The translations under genes were made by a program, and so were the position numbers. The notes under the pieces were generated by a model, which saw nothing but the letters and a program-made list of their open reading frames with translations, had not been told where the DNA came from and did not search any database. 64,000 bases of DNA from Streptomyces sp. LHD-70 (lineage in GTDB: Bacteria; Actinomycetota; Actinomycetes; Streptomycetales; Streptomycetaceae): NCBI RefSeq assembly GCF_031157275.1, contig NZ_JAVIFW010000014.1:1-64000 (forward strand). Reading direction: 5' to 3'. Of this stretch, positions 9,940 to 18,258 are shown piece after piece. Every line of letters starts with the position of its first letter. Positions within the stretch are counted from its first letter, which is position 1.

Positions 9940-10012
9940 GGGCATTCGCACGGCGGCCGAATCCTCATAGGGTGAGCAGTATTCGAACCAGGCGGTACGA
10001 GGAGGAGCTGCA

Positions 10013-11092
10013 GTGAGCGAGAAGACCCCGAGGCTGCGTGCCGAGCTGGACGGCGTCCCGACGTACAAGCCGGGCAAGCCCGCCTCGGCCGGCGGCCCGG
10101 TGGCGTACAAGCTGTCCTCGAACGAGAACCCCTACCCCCCGCTCCCCGGAGTGATGGAGCAGGTGACGGCCGCCGCCGACAGCTTCAACCGGTACCCGGA
10201 CATGGCGTGCACGGGCCTGATGAACGAGCTGGCGGACCGCTTCGGCGTCCCTCTCGCGCATCTGGCCACGGGCACGGGCTCGGTCGGCGTCGCGCAGCAG
10301 CTGCTGCAGGCCACGAGCGGCCCCGGTGACGAGGTGATCTACGCCTGGCGCTCCTTCGAGGCGTACCCGATCATCACGCAGATCAGCGGGGCGACCTCGG
10401 TGCGCGTGCCGCTGACCCCGGGGGAGGTGCACGACCTGGACGCGATGGCGGACGCGATCACGGACCGCACGCGCCTGATCTTCGTCTGCAACCCCAACAA
10501 CCCGACCGGCACGGTGGTGCGCAGGGCCGAGCTGGAGCGGTTCCTGGACCGAGTGCCGAGCGATGTGCTGGTGGTCCTGGACGAGGCGTACCGCGAGTTC
10601 ATCCGCGATCCGGAGGTCCCGGACGGCATCGAGCTCTACCGCGACCGCCCCAACGTCTGCGTGCTGCGCACCTTCTCCAAAGCGTACGGCCTGGCGGGGC
10701 TGCGTGTCGGCTTCGCGGTCGCCCATGAGCCGGTGGCGGCGGCGCTGCGCAAGACGGCGGTGCCGTTCGGCGTGAGCCAGCTCGCGCAGGACGCCGCGGT
10801 CGCCTCGCTGCGCGCGGAGGACGAACTCATGGGCCGCGTGGGCTCGTTGATCGGTGAGCGCACGCGCGTGGTCGAGGGGCTGCGGAAGCAGGGCTGGACG
10901 GTCCCCGAGACCCAGGCCAACTTCGTCTGGCTGCGCCTGGGGGACCGTACCGGCGACTTCGCGGCGGCCTGCGAGAAGGCCGGTGTGGTCGTGCGGCCGT
11001 TCGCGGGCGAGGGCATGCGGGCCACGATCGGCGAGCCCGAGGCGAATGACATCTTCCTGCACACGGCGGAGGCCTTCCGCAAGGAGCTGTAA
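10013..11092 (+). CDS. hisC: Histidinol-phosphate / aromatic aminotransferase HisC
   Basis: 359 residues, class I/II PLP-dependent aminotransferase of the HisC/Pat type. It has the substrate-binding start YKLSSNENPY, the VCNPNNPTGT motif, the DEAYREF Asp/Tyr pair that contacts PLP, and the Schiff-base lysine in TFSKAYGLAGLRVGF. As it stands away from the his operon it is probably the second copy of streptomycetes (often called HisC2 or Pat), acting on histidinol phosphate or on aromatic keto acids; sequence alone does not separate these. GTG start at 10013 behind GAGGAGGAGCT. Confidence 0.93.
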   Translation: MSEKTPRLRAELDGVPTYKPGKPASAGGPVAYKLSSNENPYPPLPGVMEQVTAAADSFNRYPDMACTGLMNELADRFGVPLAHLATGTGSVGVAQQLLQATSGPGDEVIYAWRSFEAYPIITQISGATSVRVPLTPGEVHDLDAMADAITDRTRLIFVCNPNNPTGTVVRRAELERFLDRVPSDVLVVLDEAYREFIRDPEVPDGIELYRDRPNVCVLRTFSKAYGLAGLRVGFAVAHEPVAAALRKTAVPFGVSQLAQDAAVASLRAEDELMGRVGSLIGERTRVVEGLRKQGWTVPETQANFVWLRLGDRTGDFAAACEKAGVVVRPFAGEGMRATIGEPEANDIFLHTAEAFRKEL

Positions 11093-11130
11093 CGCCCCCG
11101 CGCCCCCGCGCCCCTGCGGCCCCACGCCGC

Positions 11131-11190
11131 CACGGCCCCGCGCCCTCACGGCCCCGCGCCCTCACGGCCCCGAGCCCTCACGGCCCGATG
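11131..11190. repeat. 16-bp tandem repeat between convergent genes
   Basis: About 3.7 copies of CACGGCCCCGCGCCCT at 11131, 11147, 11163 and 11179. The region is almost pure C/G on the plus strand. It fills the gap after hisC. Confidence 0.75.
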
Positions 11191-11220
11191 CCCGGCGGGT
11201 CGGTTTCGTCCGCCGCTCCG

Positions 11221-11595
11221 TCAGTCGGCGACCAGTTCCACCCGGATCGGGTCGCCGCTGCGGACGGTGGCGAGTTTGCGCGGGTCGTCGTCGAGCGCGC
11301 CGAGCAGATTGCAGGGGCTGGCGAGGCGGCACTCGTCGCCGCGGGATATCGGGGTCGGGCCGTACGGCAGGGCGAGCGCGTCGCCGTCGGTCCAGAAGGC
11401 GACGGTGCCGGGCTCGACGACCTGCTGGGCGTCGGGCTCGCGCTCGACGCTGATCCCGGTGTCGAAGTAGACCTCCTCACCCCAGGTGTTGGCGGTGGCG
11501 GAGAGCGGCAGGGCCTTGTGGAGCGCCTGGGTGGTCGGGGTGTCCTCGAGCGTCGCGGTCAGGTGCCCGGCGGGCCAGGAGATTCGGATCTGCAT
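11221..11595 (-). CDS. Cyclophilin-like fold protein (DUF3830/TM1367 type)
   Basis: 124 residues. The pattern MQIRISWPAGHLTATLEDTP, a central NTWGEEVYFDTG block and the acidic VEPGTVAFWTDGDALALPYG region match the TM1367-like cyclophilin-fold proteins. These lack clear prolyl isomerase activity and their role is unknown. Two cysteines (ECRLASPC) lie near residue 95. Convergent with hisC, divergent from cydA. Confidence 0.75.
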   Translation of the reverse strand: MQIRISWPAGHLTATLEDTPTTQALHKALPLSATANTWGEEVYFDTGISVEREPDAQQVVEPGTVAFWTDGDALALPYGPTPISRGDECRLASPCNLLGALDDDPRKLATVRSGDPIRVELVAD

Positions 11596-11765
11596 GCCGC
11601 GGATTCAACAATATGTTGAAGTTCTTGGGAAGGGGTCCGGCGGCGCGGCTCACCGCGTCCGGCGATACAGCCCGCCGCACGTCCGGCACCGCAGTCCGCT
11701 GCGACCGCGAGTAAGGGACCCCCCGGAGGAAGGCGTCGGAACCGGTACGACATAATGCTTGTGAA

Positions 11766-11781
11766 TGTGAACGCGTTCACA
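11766..11781. promoter_or_regulatory. Rex operator (ROP) of the cyd operon
   Basis: Perfect 16-bp palindrome TGTGAACGCGTTCACA, the consensus site of the NADH/NAD+-sensing repressor Rex, which is known to control cydABCD in S. coelicolor. A -10-like CATAAT at 11751-11756 lies 9 bp before it, so bound Rex would cover the transcription start. The cydA start codon is 86 bp further on. Confidence 0.95.
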
Positions 11782-11867
11782 AGCCTGCCCTGGTTGATCC
11801 CGTGATGGACGGGTTTGAAAGGGGCAAACTGCCGCTGTCACCACGGCGACGTAAGGAGAGTGACGAC

Positions 11868-13373
11868 GTGGACCTGGCTTTGGCGCCGGAGACCATGGCG
11901 CGATGGCAGTTCGGTATCACCACCGTCTACCACTTTCTCTTCGTCCCGCTCACGATCTCGCTCGCCGCGCTCGTCGCCGGCCTGCAGACCGCCTGGGTGC
12001 GGACCGAGAAGGAGAAGTACCTCAAGGCCACCAAGTTCTGGGGCAAGCTCTTCCTGATCAACATCGCGATGGGTGTCGTCACGGGCATCCTGCAGGAGTT
12101 CCAGTTCGGCATGAACTGGTCCGACTACTCGCGGTTCGTCGGTGACATCTTCGGGGCCCCGCTCGCCTTCGAAGCGCTCATCGCCTTCTTCTTCGAGTCC
12201 ACCTTCATCGGTCTGTGGATCTTCGGCTGGGACAAGCTCCCGAAGCGGCTGCATCTGGCGACGATCTGGATGGTCTCGATCGGCACGATCCTCTCCGCGT
12301 ACTTCATCCTGGCGGCCAACTCCTGGATGCAGCACCCGGTGGGCTACCGGATCAACGAGGAGCGCGGCCGGGCCGAACTGACCGACTTCTGGGCCGTGTT
12401 GACGCAGAACACCGCCCTGGCGCAGATGTTCCACACGCTCACCGCGGCCTTCCTGGTCGGCGGCGCGTTCATGGTCGGCATCGCCGCGTACCACCTGGCG
12501 CGCAAGAAGCATGTGCCGGTGATGAAGTCCTCGCTGCGGCTCGGGCTCGTCACGATCACCATCAGCGGGCTGCTCACCGCGGTCAGCGGCGATGTGCTCG
12601 GCAAGATCATGTTCGAGCAGCAGCCGATGAAGATGGCCGCCGCCGAGGCGCTGTGGGACGGCGAGGACTCCGCGCCGTTCTCGATCTTCGCGTACGGCGA
12701 TGTCGCGCAGGGCCACAACAAGGTCGCCATCGAGATCCCCGGTCTGCTGTCGTTCCTGGCGCACAACAACTTCGACGAGCACGTCCCCGGCATCAACGAC
12801 CTCAACAAGGAGATGCAGGAGAAGTACGGGCCCGGTGACTACCGCCCGAACATCCCGGTCGCCTACTGGGGCTTCCGCTGGATGATCGGCTTCGGTATGG
12901 CCTCGCTCGCCATCGGTGTGCTCGGGCTCTGGCTGACGCGGAAGAAGTTCATGCTGCCGCAGTCGATGCGGGTGGGTGAGGACGAAGTGCCCCATCTGGT
13001 GCTCTTCAAGAAGGCGTTGAGCCCCAAGTTCACCCGGTGGTACTGGGTTGTGGCCCTGTGGACGATGCTCTTCCCGCTGATCGCGAACTCCTGGGGCTGG
13101 ATCTTCACCGAGACGGGCCGTCAGCCGTGGGCGGTCTTCGGCGTCCTCAAGACCTCCGCCGCCGTCTCCCCCAGCGTGTCCCAGGCCGAGGTCATCACCT
13201 CGCTCGCCGTCTACACGCTGCTCTACGCGGCGCTCGCCGTGATCGAGGTCAAGCTCATCGTCAAGTACGCCAAGGCCGGCCCGCCCGAGCTCACGGAGGC
13301 CGACCTCAACCCGCCCACCAAGATCGGCGGCGACGACCGTGACGCCGACCGGCCCATGGCCTTCTCGTACTGA
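11868..13373 (+). CDS. cydA: Cytochrome bd quinol oxidase subunit I (CydA)
   Basis: 501 residues. It contains the haem-ligand histidine in TTVYHFLFVPLTIS, the conserved acidic residues of FGAPLAFEALIAFFFEST, and MFHTLTAAFLVGGAF; the quinol-binding loop is of the short type. CydA carries haems b558, b595 and d and reduces oxygen to water with high affinity. The GTG at 11868 has AAGGAG 9 nt upstream and gives VDLALAPETMARWQFG as N terminus; an ATG 66 bp earlier is in frame but adds non-conserved residues. First gene of cydA-cydB-cydCD, under Rex. Confidence 0.97.
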   Translation: MDLALAPETMARWQFGITTVYHFLFVPLTISLAALVAGLQTAWVRTEKEKYLKATKFWGKLFLINIAMGVVTGILQEFQFGMNWSDYSRFVGDIFGAPLAFEALIAFFFESTFIGLWIFGWDKLPKRLHLATIWMVSIGTILSAYFILAANSWMQHPVGYRINEERGRAELTDFWAVLTQNTALAQMFHTLTAAFLVGGAFMVGIAAYHLARKKHVPVMKSSLRLGLVTITISGLLTAVSGDVLGKIMFEQQPMKMAAAEALWDGEDSAPFSIFAYGDVAQGHNKVAIEIPGLLSFLAHNNFDEHVPGINDLNKEMQEKYGPGDYRPNIPVAYWGFRWMIGFGMASLAIGVLGLWLTRKKFMLPQSMRVGEDEVPHLVLFKKALSPKFTRWYWVVALWTMLFPLIANSWGWIFTETGRQPWAVFGVLKTSAAVSPSVSQAEVITSLAVYTLLYAALAVIEVKLIVKYAKAGPPELTEADLNPPTKIGGDDRDADRPMAFSY

Positions 13374-13393
13374 GCCTGAGGAGCTGCTGAGGC

Positions 13394-14395
13394 ATGGAAC
13401 TTCACGACGTCTGGTTCGTACTGATCGCGGTCCTGTGGATCGGCTACTTCTTCCTGGAGGGCTTCGACTTCGGGGTCGGGATCCTGACCAAACTGCTCGC
13501 GCGCGACCGCAAGGAGCGGCGGGTTCTGATCAACACCATCGGTCCCGTCTGGGACGGCAACGAGGTGTGGCTGCTCACCGCGGGAGGCGCCACCTTCGCG
13601 GCCTTCCCGGAGTGGTACGCGACGCTGTTCTCCGGCTTCTATCTGCCGCTGCTGCTGATCCTGATCTGCCTGATCATCCGCGGCGTGGCCTTCGAGTACC
13701 GCCACAAGCGGTCCGAGGACCGGTGGCAGACCAACTGGGAGCACGCGATCTTCTGGACCTCGCTGCTGCCGGCGTTCCTCTGGGGCGTGGCCTTCGCCAA
13801 CATCACGCGCGGGGTGAAGATCGACCGCGAGATGGAGTACGTGGGCACCTTCTGGGATCTGCTCAACCCGTACGCGATCCTGGGCGGCCTGGTCACGCTC
13901 TCGCTGTTCACGTTCCACGGCACGGTGTTCACGGCGCTCAAGACCGTGGGTGACATCCGGATGCGGGCACGGAAGCTGGCGCTCGGGCTCGGTCTTGTCA
14001 CGGCGGCTCTCGGGCTCGGCTTCCTGATCTGGACCCAGGTCTCCAAGGGCGACGGCACGAGCCTCGTCGCGATGCTCGTGGCGGTGCTCGCACTCGTCGG
14101 GGCCGTCGGGGCCGTGAAGGCGGGGCGCGAGGGCTGGTCTTTCGCGCTCTCCGGGATCACGATCGCCGCGGCGGTTGCGATGCTGTTCCTGACGCTCTTC
14201 CCGAATGTCATGCCGTCGACGCTCGACCCGTCCTGGAGCCTCACGGTCTCCAACGCCTCGTCGAGTCCGTACACCCTGAAGATCATGACCTGGCTCGCGG
14301 GCATCGCCACTCCGTTGGTGCTGCTCTATCAGGGCTGGACCTACTGGGTGTTCCGCAAGCGGATCGGCACGCAGCACATCGCCGATGCGCACTAG
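13394..14395 (+). CDS. cydB: Cytochrome bd quinol oxidase subunit II (CydB)
   Basis: 333 residues, with eight or nine predicted helices. Typical start MELHDVWFVLIAVLWIGYF followed by LEGFDFGVG, then GPVWDGNEVWLLTAGG and WTSLLPAFLWGVAFANI. Lies 20 bp after cydA with its own GAGGAGCTGCTGAGGC ribosome site. It partners CydA in the membrane. Confidence 0.97.
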   Translation: MELHDVWFVLIAVLWIGYFFLEGFDFGVGILTKLLARDRKERRVLINTIGPVWDGNEVWLLTAGGATFAAFPEWYATLFSGFYLPLLLILICLIIRGVAFEYRHKRSEDRWQTNWEHAIFWTSLLPAFLWGVAFANITRGVKIDREMEYVGTFWDLLNPYAILGGLVTLSLFTFHGTVFTALKTVGDIRMRARKLALGLGLVTAALGLGFLIWTQVSKGDGTSLVAMLVAVLALVGAVGAVKAGREGWSFALSGITIAAAVAMLFLTLFPNVMPSTLDPSWSLTVSNASSSPYTLKIMTWLAGIATPLVLLYQGWTYWVFRKRIGTQHIADAH

Positions 14396-14430
14396 CCGGT
14401 AGTAGTCGGAACTAGTCGGTACTAGGGGCT

Positions 14431-14444
14431 GTTTCACGTGAAAC
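14431..14444. other. parS centromere site over the cydCD start codon
   Basis: Perfect GTTTCACGTGAAAC. The GTG in its centre is the start codon of cydCD, so the site encodes the first codons. It is 8.5 kb from the site at 5941 and 1.05 kb from the degenerate site at 15496. Confidence 0.93.
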
Positions 14445-17400
14445 CGATCGACCCGCGCCTGCTCCGGTACGCCCGGGCCACTCGCTTCTTCCTGATCGCG
14501 GTGGTGGTCCTCGGGCTCGCCGGGGCGGGCCTGGTCGTCGCCCAGGCGATGCTCATCGCCGAAGTGGTGGTGGGGGGCTTCCAACAGGGGCTCGACGCAG
14601 GCGCGTTGCGTACCCCGCTGCTGCTGCTCGTGGCCGTCGCGCTCGGCCGGGGCTTCGTCGGCTGGCTCACCGAGCTGGCCGCGCACCGGGCGAGCGCCGC
14701 GGTGAAGTCGGAGCTGCGCGGGCGGCTGCTCGAACGGGCCGGGGCGCTCGGGCCGGGGTGGCTGAGCGGGCAGCGCACCGGTTCGCTGGTCGCGCTCGCG
14801 ACGCGCGGGGTGGACGCGCTCGACGACTACTTCGCGCGCTACCTCCCGCAGTTGGGCCTCGCGGTCGTCGTGCCGGTGGCGGTGCTCGCGCGGATCGTCA
14901 CCGAGGACTGGGTCTCGGCCGCGATCATCGTGGTGACGCTGCCGCTCATCCCGATCTTCATGATCCTGATCGGCTGGGCCACCCAGGCGCGGATGGACCG
15001 GCAGTGGAAGCTGCTCTCCCGGCTCTCCGGGCACTTCCTCGATGTGGTCGCCGGGCTGCCGACACTGAAGGTCTTCGGCCGGGCCAAGGCGCAGGCCGAG
15101 TCGATCCGCCGGATCACCGGCGAGTACCGGCAGGCGACGATGCGTACGCTGCGGATCGCCTTCCTCTCCTCGTTCGCCCTGGAGCTGCTCGCCACGCTCT
15201 CGGTGGCGCTGGTCGCCGTGACGATCGGCATGCGGCTCGTGCACGGCGACATGGATCTGTACATCGGGCTCGTGGTGCTCGTCCTCGCGCCCGAGGCGTA
15301 TCTCCCGCTGCGGCAGGTCGGCGCGCAGTACCACGCCGCCGCCGAGGGGCTCGCGGCCGCGGAGGAGATCTTCGACGTGCTGGAGACCGAGGTTCCGGCC
15401 TCGGGTGACGGGCCCGCGCCGAGCGGAGCGGTGCGCTTCGAAGGGGTCACGGTCCGGTACCCCGGGCGGGCCGGTGCCGCCGTCGAGGGTGCGATGTTTC
15501 ACGTGGAACCAGGCGAGACCGTCGCGCTCGTCGGCCCCAGCGGCGCCGGCAAGTCCACGCTTCTGCATGTGCTGTTGGGGTTCGTACGGCCCGACGAGGG
15601 GCGGGTCACCGTCGGCGGCACCGACCTCGCCACCGTCTCGCTCGACGCCTGGCGCGAGCGCATCGCCTGGGTCCCGCAGCGCCCGCACCTCTACGCCGGG
15701 ACGATCGCGGAGAACGTACGGCTCGCCCGGCCGGAGGCGAGCGACGAGGCGGTGCGGGAGGCGCTGCGGGACGCGGGAGCCCTGGGTTTCGTGGACGCCC
15801 TGCCCGCGGGGGTGCGGACCGAGCTGGGTGAGGACGGGGCCGGGCTCTCGGCGGGGCAGCGGCAACGGCTCGCGCTGGCAAGGGCGTTCCTCGCCGACCG
15901 GCCCGTACTGCTTCTCGACGAGCCCACCGCGGCGCTCGACGGCGAGACCGAGGCGGACGTGGTGGACGCGGTGCGCCGCCTCGCCGTCGGCCGGACCGTG
16001 CTGCTCGTGGTGCACCGGCCGGCGTTGCTGGCCGTCGCGGACCGGGTGGTGCGGGTCGAGGAGCCGGAGCCGGTTGCTTCGGGCACCTCGGCCGCGTCGC
16101 CGTCGCCGCAGCCGGCCGCCACGAGATCCGACGCGGCCGACGCCGATGTGGTCGTCGGCTCGGCGCCCGGGGACGAGTACGCGCCCGCCGCGCACACGGA
16201 CACCGCGGGCATGGCAGAAACCGCTGCCGCCGAGCACCCTCCCGCCGGCCGGGTGCTCGCGCGCGTACGGGCGATGGCGCACGAACGCCATGGGCGGCTG
16301 CTGCTCGGACTGTTCCTCGGCAGCCTCGCGCTGGGCAGTGCCGTCGGCCTGATGGCGACCTCCGGGTGGCTGATCTCCCGCGCCTCCGAACAGCCGCCGG
16401 TGCTCTATCTGATGGTGGCCGTCACCGCGACGCGCGCCTTCGGCCTCGGCCGGGCCGTCTTCCGGTACGCGGAGCGCCTGGTCACGCACGACGCCGTGCT
16501 GCGGATGCTGGCCGACACCCGCGTCGCCGTCTACCGCCGCCTGGAGCGGCTCGCGCCCGCAGGGCTTCGGCAGTCCCGGCGCGGCGATCTCCTCGCCCGA
16601 CTCGTCGGCGACGTGGACGCGTTGCAGGACTACTGGCTGCGGTGGCTGCTGCCCGTCGGCACGGCCGTCGTCGTCTCCGCAGGCGCCGTCGGCTTCACCG
16701 CCTGGCTCCTCCCGGAGGCGGGCGCGCTGCTCGCCGTCGGACTGCTCGTCGCCGGGGCGGGGGTGCCGCTCCTGAGCGGTGCGCTGGCCCGCCGGGCGGA
16801 GCGCCGGCTCGCCCCGGCGCGCGGAGTGCTCGCCACCCGCGTGGCCGATCTGCTCACCGGTACCGCGGAGTTGACCGTGGCCGGTGCGCTGCGGGCCCGT
16901 ACGGCACTGGCGCGGGACGCCGACAAGGAGCTGACCGGCATCGCCTCCCGCGGGGCCACCGCCACCGCGCTCGGAGCGGGACTCTCGGCGCTCGCCTGCG
17001 GCCTTACCGTCGCGGCCACCGCGCTCGTCGGCGTCGGCGGCGTCCGCGACGGGCGGCTCGACGGGGTCGCCCTCGCGGTCGTCGTCCTCACTCCGCTCGC
17101 CGCGTTCGAGGCGGTGACCGGGCTGCCGCTCGCCGTGCAGTTCCGGCAGCGGGTGAAGAAGAGCGCGGAGCGGGTGTACGAGGTGCTCGACGCGCCGGAG
17201 CCGGTCCGCGCGACCTCGGCGGAGGGTGCCGCACCGCCCGCCGACCCCTTCCCCGTTCAGGTGACCGGGCTGCGCGCCCGCCACCCGGGCCAGGTGCGGG
17301 AGGCGCTCGTCGACGTGGATCTGACCCTGCAACGGGGCCGCCGGGTCGCCGTCGTCGGGCCCTCGGGCTCGGGTAAGACGACGCTCGCGCAGGTGCTGCT

Positions 17401-17992
17401 GCGGTTCCTGGACGCCGAGTCGGGGACGTACCGCCTCGGGGGGACGGACGCGGAGGCGCTCGACGGGGACGCGGTGCGCCGGGTCGTCGGGCTGTGCGCG
17501 CAGGACGCCCACCTCTTCGACAGCTCGATCCGCGAGAACCTCAGGCTGGCCAGGACCGACGCCGACGAGGACGCGCTGCGCGGCGCGCTGGCCGAGGCGC
17601 GGCTCCTGGAATGGGCCGACTCCCTGCCGCAGGGCCTGGACACGCTGGTCGGCGAGCACGGCGCGCGGCTCTCCGGGGGCCAGCGGCAGCGGCTCGCCCT
17701 GGCGCGGGCGCTGCTCGCCGACTTCCCCGTCCTCGTACTGGACGAGCCCGCCGAGCATCTCGACCTGGAGACCGCGGACGCCCTCACCGCCGACCTCCTC
17801 GACGCGACCGAGGGGCGGACGACATTGCTGATCACGCACCGGCTCGCCGGGCTCGACGCGGTGGACGAGGTGATCGTTCTGGACGAGGGCCGGGTCGTGC
17901 AGCGCGGCACGTACGCGGAGCTGGTGGGGCGCGCGGGGCCGCTGGCGCGGATGTGGGAGCGGGAGCGGGAAGTGGGCTTGTTGCTCACGTGA
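14438..17992 (+). CDS. cydCD: Fused CydDC thiol ABC exporter
   Basis: 1184 residues: two complete ABC half-transporters in one chain, where most bacteria have separate cydD and cydC. Half 1: membrane domain about 10-310, Walker A GPSGAGKST, signature LSAGQRQRLALARAFL, Walker B PVLLLDEPTAALD. A Ser/Pro/Ala-rich linker of about 60 residues follows (about 545-605). Half 2: membrane domain about 610-900, GPSGSGKTT, LSGGQRQRLALARALL, VLVLDEPAEHLD. CydDC exports cysteine/glutathione and is needed to assemble cytochrome bd. GTG start within parS; 42 bp after cydB. Confidence 0.96.
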   Translation: MKPIDPRLLRYARATRFFLIAVVVLGLAGAGLVVAQAMLIAEVVVGGFQQGLDAGALRTPLLLLVAVALGRGFVGWLTELAAHRASAAVKSELRGRLLERAGALGPGWLSGQRTGSLVALATRGVDALDDYFARYLPQLGLAVVVPVAVLARIVTEDWVSAAIIVVTLPLIPIFMILIGWATQARMDRQWKLLSRLSGHFLDVVAGLPTLKVFGRAKAQAESIRRITGEYRQATMRTLRIAFLSSFALELLATLSVALVAVTIGMRLVHGDMDLYIGLVVLVLAPEAYLPLRQVGAQYHAAAEGLAAAEEIFDVLETEVPASGDGPAPSGAVRFEGVTVRYPGRAGAAVEGAMFHVEPGETVALVGPSGAGKSTLLHVLLGFVRPDEGRVTVGGTDLATVSLDAWRERIAWVPQRPHLYAGTIAENVRLARPEASDEAVREALRDAGALGFVDALPAGVRTELGEDGAGLSAGQRQRLALARAFLADRPVLLLDEPTAALDGETEADVVDAVRRLAVGRTVLLVVHRPALLAVADRVVRVEEPEPVASGTSAASPSPQPAATRSDAADADVVVGSAPGDEYAPAAHTDTAGMAETAAAEHPPAGRVLARVRAMAHERHGRLLLGLFLGSLALGSAVGLMATSGWLISRASEQPPVLYLMVAVTATRAFGLGRAVFRYAERLVTHDAVLRMLADTRVAVYRRLERLAPAGLRQSRRGDLLARLVGDVDALQDYWLRWLLPVGTAVVVSAGAVGFTAWLLPEAGALLAVGLLVAGAGVPLLSGALARRAERRLAPARGVLATRVADLLTGTAELTVAGALRARTALARDADKELTGIASRGATATALGAGLSALACGLTVAATALVGVGGVRDGRLDGVALAVVVLTPLAAFEAVTGLPLAVQFRQRVKKSAERVYEVLDAPEPVRATSAEGAAPPADPFPVQVTGLRARHPGQVREALVDVDLTLQRGRRVAVVGPSGSGKTTLAQVLLRFLDAESGTYRLGGTDAEALDGDAVRRVVGLCAQDAHLFDSSIRENLRLARTDADEDALRGALAEARLLEWADSLPQGLDTLVGEHGARLSGGQRQRLALARALLADFPVLVLDEPAEHLDLETADALTADLLDATEGRTTLLITHRLAGLDAVDEVIVLDEGRVVQRGTYAELVGRAGPLARMWEREREVGLLLT
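15496..15509. other. Degenerate parS-like site inside cydCD
   Basis: GTTTCACGTGGAAC differs from parS consensus at one position. It lies in the coding sequence at about codons 353-357 (MFHVEP) just before Walker A of the first ATPase domain. ParB may bind it weakly. Confidence 0.65.
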
Positions 17993-18018
17993 ACCGGCGT
18001 CGGGGTTGCCGACACGGG

Positions 18019-18142
18019 GCTCCGCCCCGGGCCCCGTCCTGGGGGCTTCGCCCCGGGCCCCGTCCTGGGGGCTTCGCCCCGGGCCCCGTCCTGGGGGCTT
18101 CGCCCCGGGCCCCGTCCTGGGGGCTTCGCCCCGGGCCCCGCT
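18019..18142 (+). repeat. 26-bp tandem array of TTCG hairpins after cydCD
   Basis: Five units (starts 18019, 18045, 18071, 18097, 18123; last one partial, first with one change). Each contains GGGGCTTCGCCCC, a stable stem closed by a UUCG tetraloop in RNA. The array begins about 25 bp after the cydCD stop and probably terminates or protects the operon transcript. The gap 17993-18258 otherwise holds only the promoter region of the kinase gene. Confidence 0.85.
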
Positions 18143-18258
18143 TCGTCATTCGGCTGCGGCGCCGTCGTGGTTGCTCGCGCAGTTCCCCGCGCCCCTTGCG
18201 GGGCCTGGGTCCCGTACCCGACTTTCCTCGGCAAATAGGACTTACTACTCTCAAGGGC

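Larger units (their letters stand above)
9588..10012. other. 425-bp divergent intergenic region
   Basis: Between the LacI-type gene and hisC. It holds a possible -35 box (TTGACA, 9643), a long nested inverted repeat (9660-9717) and two DnaA boxes (9899 and 9931). A short frame starting inside the inverted repeat (9662-9970) is Arg/Pro-rich and not convincing. Confidence 0.6.

Noticed and set aside
9662..9970. 102-codon frame starting in the hisC upstream inverted repeat
   Set aside because: Arg/Pro/Ala-rich after the first 25 residues, no ribosome site, runs over the DnaA boxes.
13223..17839. 1538-codon open frame on the minus strand opposite cydA-cydCD
   Set aside because: It is antisense to three well-supported genes; the translation is Arg/Glu/Asp/His/Gln-rich without any domain, the usual third-position GC artefact of Streptomyces.
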